Of a DNA stretch of 64,000 nt, positions 16,821 through 23,725 are shown in pieces (within the stretch, counting starts at the first letter, position 1; every line of letters begins with the position of its first letter). A program made the position numbers and the translations under genes. The stretch is from Brevibacterium epidermidis NBRC 14811 (GTDB taxonomy: Bacteria > Actinomycetota > Actinomycetes > Actinomycetales > Brevibacteriaceae). The DNA is taken from assembly GCF_001570805.1 (NCBI RefSeq), contig NZ_BCSJ01000003.1, forward strand, positions 124,001-188,000, read 5' to 3'. The notes under the pieces are model-generated. The model did no database searches, was not told where the DNA came from, and saw nothing but the letters and a program-made list of their open reading frames with translations.

Positions 16821-18478
16821 TTGCGTTCCTGCTTCTTCCGACGCAGGGTGTCACGGACGTCGCGCAGCTTGTCGCGTTTGCGCCTGCGTCCCGCCTCGGC
16901 GGCCCTGATCTGCTCCGGTGTGGGTTCGTGATCGCCCATTCCGACTTGGAGTTCGACAGGGGTGATCTCCTTCATCACACCGGCGTCGATCTTCTTACGC
17001 AGCCGCAGGATCTCGAGGCGGAGGATGCGGGCAAGGAAGTAGATGCCGAGCAGGTTCGGGAAGGCCATGAGGAAGAAGATCGCGTCGGAGAAGGCGATGA
17101 CCGAGTCCAGCGACATCGAGGCGCCGACGATGACGGCGAGGATCCAGAAGATCTGGTAGGCCTTGTCAGCGGCCTTCGAGTTCTTCGTCAGGTAACCCAG
17201 CGCCTGCTGCCCGTAGTAGCCGTAGGCGAGGATCGTCGAGAAGGCGAAGAGCACGACGGCGATCGTGAGCAGATAGGGGAACCAGCTCGATACCTCACCG
17301 AAGGCCTGCGCGGTCAAGCCGATTCCGTCCTCGGTGCTTTCGGTGTAGAGACCGGTGGTGATGATGGCCAGCGAGGTCAGGGTGCAGATGATGACGGAGT
17401 CGATGAGCGGCTCCCACATCGCCACGAATCCTTCGGTGGCCGGCTTCGTCGTCTTCGAGGCGGCGTGGGCCATGCCTGCCGAGCCGATTCCGGCGGCGTT
17501 GGAGAACAGCGCACGCTGGATACCGACGATCGCCACACCCACGGCGCCACCGGCGACTCCGCTGGAGCTGAAGGCTCCGGTGAACATGAGTGCGAAGGCG
17601 TGTGGGATCTGCCCGGCGTTGAGGATGAGGATGACGATGATCGAGACGAAATAGAGGATCGCCATGAGCGGAGTCAGCCTCGACGTCCACTGTCCGATCT
17701 TCTTGATCCCGCCGAGGATGACCAGGGCGGTGAGCGCAGCGATGATCGCACCGATGAGCCAGAGTTTGTCAGCGAAGAAGCTGTCGTCGCTGCCGGTGGC
17801 CTGAACGATGATCGCGGCCGCCTGGTTCGCCTGGAACAGGTTGCCGGCGCCGATGACGCCGAGCACGGCAGTGAGAGCATAGAACCCGGCGAGGAACTTC
17901 CCGAGCTTGGGCCGACCGACCTCGGCCAGCCCGGCCCGCAGGTAGTACATGGGACCGCCGGAGACGGTGCCGTCCTCGTTGATCTGCCGGTATTTCACGC
18001 CGAGGGTCGCCTCGGCCATCTTCACGGTCATGGCGAAGAAGCCGAAGATGATGATCCACAGGGCGGCACCGGGGCCGCCGATGGTGATCGCCACGGCCAC
18101 GCCTGCGATATTGCCCAACCCGACGGTACCCGAGAGCTCGGTGGCGAGCGCTTGGAAGCTCGAGACCTGGCCCGGGTCGGTCTTGCGCGTGAAGCGACCG
18201 CGGATGATGCCGACGGAGTAGCGGAGTCCGGTGATCGGTTGGAAGCGGAGGTAGACGGTGAGGAAGACGGCCGCGGCCATGAGCCAGACGACGATGAGCG
18301 GGATGCCGATCGAGCCGATCTGGAGCTCGAAGAAGACGATGCTGCTGAAGGCCTGTGCCGCGGGACCGAGGAAGGATTCGATGGCCTCGTCGACGCCGGC
18401 GGCGGCAATGTCAGTCCCGGCGGCGGCAATGTCGACCCCGGTGGCGGCCTGGGCGAGATGTTCGGTTAGTGAAGTCAT
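16805..18478 (-). CDS. Sodium:alanine symporter family (AGCS) amino-acid transporter
   Basis: The 557-residue membrane protein starts at ATG 18478 (MTSLTEHLAQAATG); a longer frame to 18556 is unlikely. AGCS landmarks include GLRYSVGIIRGRF, SSFQALATELSGTVGLGNIAGVAVA (the family signature with the Na+ site), GGPMYYLRAGL and IQRALFSNAAGIGSAGMAHA, with about 10-11 helices. The family imports alanine or glycine with sodium. A duplicated TGVDIAAAGTDIAAAGVDEA motif occurs near residues 13-32, and the C-terminus is a long basic cytoplasmic tail (RRRKRDKLRDVRDTLRRKKQ). The gene is monocistronic, ends in the shared terminator, and is convergent with the DUF6230 operon. Confidence 0.9.
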   Translation of the reverse strand: MTSLTEHLAQAATGVDIAAAGTDIAAAGVDEAIESFLGPAAQAFSSIVFFELQIGSIGIPLIVVWLMAAAVFLTVYLRFQPITGLRYSVGIIRGRFTRKTDPGQVSSFQALATELSGTVGLGNIAGVAVAITIGGPGAALWIIIFGFFAMTVKMAEATLGVKYRQINEDGTVSGGPMYYLRAGLAEVGRPKLGKFLAGFYALTAVLGVIGAGNLFQANQAAAIIVQATGSDDSFFADKLWLIGAIIAALTALVILGGIKKIGQWTSRLTPLMAILYFVSIIVILILNAGQIPHAFALMFTGAFSSSGVAGGAVGVAIVGIQRALFSNAAGIGSAGMAHAASKTTKPATEGFVAMWEPLIDSVIICTLTSLAIITTGLYTESTEDGIGLTAQAFGEVSSWFPYLLTIAVVLFAFSTILAYGYYGQQALGYLTKNSKAADKAYQIFWILAVIVGASMSLDSVIAFSDAIFFLMAFPNLLGIYFLARILRLEILRLRKKIDAGVMKEITPVELQVGMGDHEPTPEQIRAAEAGRRRKRDKLRDVRDTLRRKKQERKKAAD

Positions 18479-18604
18479 ATCTGCGGGCGCGAAGTTGCGT
18501 TTCGTCCGGAGGATTGGTCCGGGACCGGCACCCGTGATCAACGTAACAATCGCCACGCTGATTTTCAGCTGTCGCTCAGATAAAACCTCTTGTTCACATG
18601 CTTC

Positions 18605-19435
18605 TCACATGCTGAAGGGCGCATCTGGCCTGGACGTCTCGGCCGCACGTCGGCCTTCGAGAAATGCGAGGAACGACCGAGCCAGCCGCTTCCCGTTGTC
18701 GACGAGAGCGGAATCGTGAGCCTCGACCTCGGCGATGATCGAGTCGTCGGTCTTGCCGGCCGGCAGGGCCAGGTCGTTGCCGTCCAGCCAACGCGAGATC
18801 TGCGTGACATCGGTTTCCGGATGGAACTGAGTGCCCCACGCGAACTCGCCGAGGCGGAAGGCCTGCACCGGGGCATCGGATCCGGTGATGAGGAGCTCGG
18901 CTTCGGTCGGCAGCGCCATCTCCTCCTGGTGGAAGAGCACGGACGGCAGCCTCGTTCCGGCCAGCGCCCCGAACACAGGGTCGGACTCCCCCGCCGAGGT
19001 GGCGCTCAGTTCGTAGATCCCGATCTGCGGGTGCGCCCGCCGGGAGATCGGGGCATTGCCTGCAAGGGCGAGCATCTCCCCGCCGAGGCAGATGTTGAGA
19101 CTGGGGAACTCCCCGCCGATCGACCGCCGAAGCAGGTCCCTGACTTCGGGGAACCACGGATTCTCGGTGTCGTCGAGGGGCCCTGCGGACCCGCCGAGGA
19201 CGATGAGCGCATCAAACGGGTTGTTGCCTTCTGTGCCCGTCCCCTCGGAAGTCGTCCCCTCGGCCTCCGGCCGATCGGCCGACCCCAGCGCCGGGATCAC
19301 GTCTCCGAGATACGGACGGGTCACCACCACCTCGGCGCCGGCTTCGACCAGCCATTCACCGAACCGCTGCGGTCCGGTACCACGTTCGTGTTCGATCACG
19401 AGGATGCGCACGGCGCGCTGGGAATCACTGCTCAT
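18605..19435 (-). CDS. Class I glutamine-amidotransferase-like protein (GMP synthase GATase domain type)
   Basis: A 276-residue stand-alone amidotransferase domain from ATG 19435, overlapping the DUF2871 stop by 4 nt. It contains ALIVLGGSAGPLDDTENPW, the nucleophile elbow SLNICLGGEMLA (Cys present), and the distal triad WGTQFHPETD (His and Glu present). Similar single-domain proteins are annotated as GMP-synthase-like or gamma-glutamyl hydrolases and often act on cyanophycin-type or amino-acid amides. An insert of about 15 residues (GSADRPEAEGTTSEGTGTEG) splits the early core. The partner synthase and substrate are unknown. Confidence 0.78.
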   Translation of the reverse strand: MSSDSQRAVRILVIEHERGTGPQRFGEWLVEAGAEVVVTRPYLGDVIPALGSADRPEAEGTTSEGTGTEGNNPFDALIVLGGSAGPLDDTENPWFPEVRDLLRRSIGGEFPSLNICLGGEMLALAGNAPISRRAHPQIGIYELSATSAGESDPVFGALAGTRLPSVLFHQEEMALPTEAELLITGSDAPVQAFRLGEFAWGTQFHPETDVTQISRWLDGNDLALPAGKTDDSIIAEVEAHDSALVDNGKRLARSFLAFLEGRRAAETSRPDAPFSM

Positions 19436-19878
19436 GGCACCATTGTGGCCCACCCGGTCGAATTTTCTGAGGCGGTGACGACCTTCTTGCGCAGGGCGAG
19501 GAAGAACAGGACGAGGCTGACGGACAGGGCGATGTGGCCGAGGCCGGCGATTCCGGCGATCATGGCGTTCGACTCTTCGCCGAGGACGGTGAGCGAGCCG
19601 TGCCAGACCATCATTCCGCCCGTGAGGATCACGCCGACGTTGTAGAGCCAGAAGAACCACGAGAACAGCTTCGTGCCCGAGAGTCCGAACACCTTGTCGA
19701 GGGCGAGGACGATGAGGAGGACGATGAAGCCGAGTGTGAGCAGGTGGGTGTGGACGAGGCCGAGCTGCGTGAACTCACCGGAGGGGAAGTCGTTGGCTTT
19801 GGTGAACTCGCGGTAGAACAGTCCCGAGAGGACGCCGATGATCATGTACGTGAAAGCTGCATTGAATATCTTCTTCAT
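19432..19878 (-). CDS. DUF2871 family membrane protein
   Basis: A 148-residue protein with four predicted helices: FNAAFTYMIIGVLSGLFYRE, LGLVHTHLLTLGFIVLLIVLAL, FFWLYNVGVILTGGMMVW and LGHIALSVSLVLFFLALRKK. The FYREFTKAN and VHTHLLTLG patterns are the DUF2871 signature. The histidines in helix 2 are conserved in related heme-copper-oxidase-like membrane folds, but no cofactor role is shown for DUF2871. The gene precedes the amidotransferase on the minus strand and overlaps it by 4 nt, so both are made together; no functional link is evident. Confidence 0.8.
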   Translation of the reverse strand: MKKIFNAAFTYMIIGVLSGLFYREFTKANDFPSGEFTQLGLVHTHLLTLGFIVLLIVLALDKVFGLSGTKLFSWFFWLYNVGVILTGGMMVWHGSLTVLGEESNAMIAGIAGLGHIALSVSLVLFFLALRKKVVTASENSTGWATMVP

Positions 19879-19995
19879 GCTTCCACTTCATCAGCACGCG
19901 GGCGCGGTTTCCTGACCCACAGGATTGAATTGCATCCCCAACTTTCGATTGATGTTCCATCACACAGGCGCGTGGGGCCGACGGCGCCCTATCTC

Positions 19996-21543
19996 TCACC
20001 CGGCGACGAGGCGGCGCGCCTCCTCCTGATGCGCGGCGATGAGCGATTCCTTATCGAGTGCGTGTCCGTCCGCGCCGATGGCGTGGCCGTCGACGACCCG
20101 CCACTGACCGCCGACCATCACCCGATCGGCTTTCTCCGCACCGCAGAGGACGAGCGCGGGAATCGGGTCGTGGGATCCGGAGAATGCGAGGCCGTCGAGA
20201 CGGAACATCGCAAGGTCGGCCTGCTTGCCGACCTCGATGGTGCCGATATCATCACGACCGAGTGCCGCCGCCGATCCCTTCGTCGCCCAGTCGAGGACGC
20301 GGTCGCAGGTGACCGCCTCGGCGCCGTAGCGCAGACGTTGGATGTAGAGGGCCTGGCGGACCTCGCGGATGAGGTTCGAGGCATCGTTCGACGCGGATCC
20401 GTCGACGCCGAGCCCGACATTGACTCCGGCGTCCTCGAGTTCGACAGCGCGGGCAATGCCCGAGGCCAGGCGCATGTTCGACGTCGGGCAGTGTGCGACG
20501 GAGACCCCGGCGGCGCCGAGACGACCTATCTCCGAATCGTCGAAGTGCACGCCGTGTGCCAACCAGGTCCGCTCCCCCAGCCAGCCGACAGATTCGAGGT
20601 AGTCGACGGTGCGCAGTCCGAAGGTCTCGCGGCAGAAGTCCTCTTCGTCGATGGTCTCGGCCAAGTGGGTGTGGAGACGGACATCGAGGTCGGCGGCGAG
20701 TGCTGCGCTGTCGCGCATGAGCTCGGTGGTTACGGAGAACGGGGAGCACGGGGCGAAGCCGATCTGGATCTGCACGCCGGGTCCTCGCTGGTGGTAGGTC
20801 TCGACGAGGCGGCGTGAGTCGGCGAGGATGACATCCGATTTCTGGACGGTCTGCTGCGGCGGCAGTCCGCCGTCCGCCTCACCCAAGGACATCGACCCGC
20901 GGGTGAGCATCGCGCGCATGCCGAGTTTCCGGACGACGTCGACCTGGATGTCGATGGCCTCGTCCATGCCGGTCGGGAACAGGTAGTGGTGATCGGCGGC
21001 GGTCGTGCACCCGGATTCCAGGAGTTCGGCCATAGCCACGGTCGTGGCGAGTTCGAGCGCGCGCGGAGTCAGTCTGGCCCAGATCGGATAGAGGTTCTGC
21101 AGCCACCCGAACAGCGGCAGGTCCGCAACGGGCGCCCACGCACGAGTCAACGTCTGATAGAAGTGATGATGCGTGTTGATCAGCCCGGGAGTGATGACGT
21201 GTTCCGAGGCGTCGATGATCTCGAGAGTCCCGCCGGCGTCGAGAGCCCCTACGGCCCCTGCGGACGTGGGTTCGCCACCGGACGTGGGTACACCCCCGGA
21301 TCTGGGCTCGCCACCGGCGGGAACGAGTTCCACGATGGTCCCGGTGGTCCGATCGATGACGATTCCCCGCGCCGCCCGGTTCGGGTCGACACCGGCACCG
21401 AGGTGGACGGCCAGCGGATCGCGCAGCCAGACGCGGTCTGAGGGAGAGGTGCCCGGCATTTGGGAGTTCCCCGATGTCGGGGAGCTCCCCGGTGCCGAGG
21501 AGCTCCCTGCGGTCGGTGTCTCGGTTTCGTTATTGCCGATCAT
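19996..21543 (-). CDS. 8-oxoguanine deaminase (amidohydrolase superfamily)
   Basis: The 515-residue enzyme starts at ATG 21543 with AAAGG upstream. The metal site of a mononuclear-zinc amidohydrolase is complete: TPGLINTHHHFYQTLTRA, then RLHTHLAET, LAHGVHFDDSE and GLGVDGSASNDASN. The LTRAWAPVADLPLFGWL and HTHLAETIDEEDFC segments match 8-oxoguanine deaminase, which hydrolyses 8-oxoguanine to urate and ammonia, rather than atrazine-type hydrolases. The relative length is about 50 residues over the norm because of two low-complexity inserts made of 18-bp triplicated DNA (21261-21314 and 21463-21516). The divergent neighbour is a xanthine/urate-type permease, so the pair forms a purine salvage or catabolic module. 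Confidence 0.86.
   Translation of the reverse strand: MIGNNETETPTAGSSSAPGSSPTSGNSQMPGTSPSDRVWLRDPLAVHLGAGVDPNRAARGIVIDRTTGTIVELVPAGGEPRSGGVPTSGGEPTSAGAVGALDAGGTLEIIDASEHVITPGLINTHHHFYQTLTRAWAPVADLPLFGWLQNLYPIWARLTPRALELATTVAMAELLESGCTTAADHHYLFPTGMDEAIDIQVDVVRKLGMRAMLTRGSMSLGEADGGLPPQQTVQKSDVILADSRRLVETYHQRGPGVQIQIGFAPCSPFSVTTELMRDSAALAADLDVRLHTHLAETIDEEDFCRETFGLRTVDYLESVGWLGERTWLAHGVHFDDSEIGRLGAAGVSVAHCPTSNMRLASGIARAVELEDAGVNVGLGVDGSASNDASNLIREVRQALYIQRLRYGAEAVTCDRVLDWATKGSAAALGRDDIGTIEVGKQADLAMFRLDGLAFSGSHDPIPALVLCGAEKADRVMVGGQWRVVDGHAIGADGHALDKESLIAAHQEEARRLVAG
21261..21314. repeat. 18-bp tandem triplication inside the 8-oxoguanine deaminase gene
   Basis: Three successive 18-bp units starting CGGACGTGGGTTCGCCAC, with a few changes each. 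They encode a six-residue Gly/Pro/Ser repeat (GGEPRSGGVPTSGGEPTS) in frame, about 75-95 residues from the N-terminus. Confidence 0.9.
21463..21516. repeat. Second 18-bp tandem triplication in the same gene
   Basis: Three units of 18 bp beginning GGAGTTCCCCGATGTCGG and GGAGCTCCCCGGTGCCGA. They encode the Ser/Pro/Gly-rich N-terminus (SSSAPGSSPTSGNSQ) of the deaminase. Confidence 0.85.
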
Positions 21544-21994
21544 CGTGTCGCCTTTCGACTCTTGAACCGTGCGCGTCGAGCGCGCACTATTGGTCAATGG
21601 CGACAGAACTGGGGCCGACGCCACCAGCTCAGGTTTTCCGGCGTCTGCTGCTCCGCCGGTCGGTATCCCATCTGGTATCCCCGACTGTACCCACTGGTCG
21701 GCGAGACGGTACGATGATCGGGAACCATCGAACTGAGCGAACGATCAGTAGATTGCCGAGGGATGAGTACACGACATTCGTGAACTCTAACATGTGCCGC
21801 GGGTCACAAAACTGGCTTGCGGGCCAAATGGTATTCCTTTAGAGTTTTGCGATAAGGAATTTTCCTTTCGCATAACGGAATTATGCAACCGATCCCTCGG
21901 TCGAATCGATGCCCGCTCGCACGCCAAACCGGCCTCTGAGGTCGGTCAGTCACAGTGAGGTCTTCGCCCGAGGACGTACTCAATGGAGAGATAG
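21544..21994. other. Divergent promoter region between 8-oxoguanine deaminase and NCS2 permease
   Basis: A 451-bp region. Its right part, 21780-21900, is unusually AT-rich and holds two adjacent inverted repeats (separate entry). No gene is credible. I could not fit a known purine riboswitch. Confidence 0.6.
21854..21886. promoter_or_regulatory. Two adjacent inverted repeats upstream of the NCS2 permease
   Basis: AAGGAA-TT-TTCCTT (21854-21867) is followed within 3 bp by GCATAA-CGGAA-TTATGC (near 21870-21886). Both are 100-140 bp upstream of the permease start, in an AT-rich island. They look like regulator sites, perhaps responding to purines; the binding protein is unknown. Confidence 0.5.
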
Positions 21995-23608
21995 ATGTCG
22001 GTATCCCATCAGTCACCCAGCAACGACCGGAAGTCAGCAGTCAAGGGCCGGCCGGCCCGACCGGAGGACGAACGTCTCCCCATCGGCAGCTCGTTCGCCT
22101 ACGGGTTGCAGCACGTGCTCACCATGTACGGCGGAATCATCGCGGTTCCCCTGATCATCGGCAACGCCGCTGGCCTCGACGGCAACGGCATCAGCCTCCT
22201 CATCGCCTCCTGTCTGTTCATGGGCGGTCTGGCGACGATCCTGCAGTCGGTCGGCGTGCCGTTCTTCGGTTCACAGCTGCCGCTGGTTCAGGGCGTCTCG
22301 TTCGCCGGCGTCGCTACGATGACGTCGATTCTGGCTGGCGGTGGCGGCCTGCCTGCGGTCTTCGGATCGGTACTGGTCGCCTCGGTGATCGGCCTCATCG
22401 TCGCCCCGGCCTTCGCACTCATCGTGAAGTTCTTCCCGCCGGTGGTCACCGGCACGGTCATCACTACGATCGGCCTGTCACTCATGCCCGTGGCCGCAGG
22501 CTGGGCCATGGGCGGGGACGCCGAGGCTGCCGATTACGGCAGCATGCGCAATATCCTCATCGCTGTGGCCACCTTGGCCATCGTGCTCATCCTCAGCCGG
22601 ATTCCCGTCGCTGTGATCTCCCGCCTGTCGATTCTGCTGGCCATCGTCATCGGCACCATCGGCTGCCTCATCTTCGGTTGGGCCGATTTCTCACATGTGC
22701 TCGATCGTGGCATCTTCGCGTTCCCAGAGCCATTCGCGTTTGGTATGCCGACGTTCTCGGCTGCGGCGATCATTTCGATGTTCATCGTCATCATCGTCAC
22801 CTTTGCCGAGACGACTGCGGACATCATCGCCGTCGGAGAGATCGTCGACACGAAGGTCGATTCCAAGCGCATCGCTTCGGGCCTGCGGGCCGACATGCTG
22901 TCGTCGGCAGTTTCGCCGATCTTCAACTCCTTCACTCAGTCGGCTTTTGCTCAGAACGTCGGCTTGGTGGCGATCACCGGCGTGAAGTCGCGGTTCGTCG
23001 TCACCGCCGGTGGTGCGATCCTCGTGGTTCTCGGCCTGCTGCCCGTGATGGGCGGGGTCGTTGCCGCGGTGCCGACTCCGGTCCTCGGCGGCGCGGGAAT
23101 CGTCCTCTTCGGCACCGTCGCCGCGTCTGGCATCCGCACGCTGTCGAAAGTCGAGTACGAGGGCAACCTCAATATGATCATCGTGGCGGTCTCACTGGCC
23201 TTCGGCATCATCCCGGTTGTTGAGCCCGACTTCTACAACTCCTTCCCGGAATGGGTCGGCATCATCCTCCACTCGGGCATCTCTTCGGCCACTCTCATGG
23301 CGGTACTGCTCAACCTCGTCTTCAACCACATCGGAGTGAAAGCGAAGGACCGCACGGACCGATCGGTCTTCGTGGCCGGCACCGGACGCGTCATCCGCAA
23401 GGAGGAGATGCAGAGGCTGCTCGACAACGAGGCCATCCTCTACGAGGGTGACACCATCAAGAACGGCAAGATCGTCGATTGCAACGGTGAAGAGGTCCCA
23501 GTCGTCACCGAGAAGCAGCACGAGAAGGTCATCGACGCCGCACAGAAGGGTGAGGTCCGCAGCCAAGAGGACGTTCGCCGCCTCATCGCCGAGGATGAAG
23601 GGAACTAG
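21995..23608 (+). CDS. NCS2 nucleobase:cation symporter (xanthine/urate type)
   Basis: The 537-residue carrier starts at ATG 21995 behind GGAGAG. The NAT/NCS2 layout is clear: FAYGLQHVLTMYGGIIAVPL (helix 1), GSQLPLVQGVSFAGV, VTFAETTADIIAVGEIVDTK, and the signature FAQNVGLVAITGVKSR, a Q-N-x-G-x4-T-G form that in this family favours xanthine or urate over uracil. About 14 helices are followed by a hydrophilic tail of about 85 residues with VFVAGTGRVIRKEEM, longer than usual. The gene is divergent from 8-oxoguanine deaminase, whose product is urate. Purine import is therefore likely; transport specificity is inferred. Confidence 0.88.
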   Translation: MSVSHQSPSNDRKSAVKGRPARPEDERLPIGSSFAYGLQHVLTMYGGIIAVPLIIGNAAGLDGNGISLLIASCLFMGGLATILQSVGVPFFGSQLPLVQGVSFAGVATMTSILAGGGGLPAVFGSVLVASVIGLIVAPAFALIVKFFPPVVTGTVITTIGLSLMPVAAGWAMGGDAEAADYGSMRNILIAVATLAIVLILSRIPVAVISRLSILLAIVIGTIGCLIFGWADFSHVLDRGIFAFPEPFAFGMPTFSAAAIISMFIVIIVTFAETTADIIAVGEIVDTKVDSKRIASGLRADMLSSAVSPIFNSFTQSAFAQNVGLVAITGVKSRFVVTAGGAILVVLGLLPVMGGVVAAVPTPVLGGAGIVLFGTVAASGIRTLSKVEYEGNLNMIIVAVSLAFGIIPVVEPDFYNSFPEWVGIILHSGISSATLMAVLLNLVFNHIGVKAKDRTDRSVFVAGTGRVIRKEEMQRLLDNEAILYEGDTIKNGKIVDCNGEEVPVVTEKQHEKVIDAAQKGEVRSQEDVRRLIAEDEGN

Positions 23609-23626
23609 TCCAAGAAGCAACGCCCG

Positions 23627-23663
23627 TGCCCCGGTCGCAGCCTGTGAAGGCGCGGCCGGGGCA
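23627..23663 (+). terminator. Hairpin terminator downstream of NCS2 permease
   Basis: TGCCCCGG (23627-23634) pairs with CCGGGGCA (23656-23663), 19 bp after the permease stop, in a 110-bp gap between convergent genes. Confidence 0.6.
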
Positions 23664-23683
23664 TCGTTCGCATCAGGACCGCT

Positions 23684-23725
23684 GTCAGAACAGGCTCGCC
23701 GTCAGATCAGGCTCGCCGTCAGAAC
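23684..23725. repeat. 17-bp tandem repeat spanning the DUF222 stop codon
   Basis: GTCAGAACAGGCTCGCC and GTCAGATCAGGCTCGCC, then a partial third unit GTCAGAAC. On the minus strand each unit carries TGA; the gene stop is at 23719-23721, and the copies 17 and 34 bp on cover the other two frames. Confidence 0.85.

Noticed and set aside
16928..18469. Long open frame (513 codons) on the plus strand
   Set aside because: It is antisense to the sodium:alanine symporter, very rich in Asp/Glu/Arg/Gly, and lacks any domain; the symporter on the other strand is clearly real.
21625..21994. Purine riboswitch before the NCS2 permease
   Set aside because: I could not build the conserved junction and loop-loop pairing of known guanine/xanthine aptamers; only simple inverted repeats are present.
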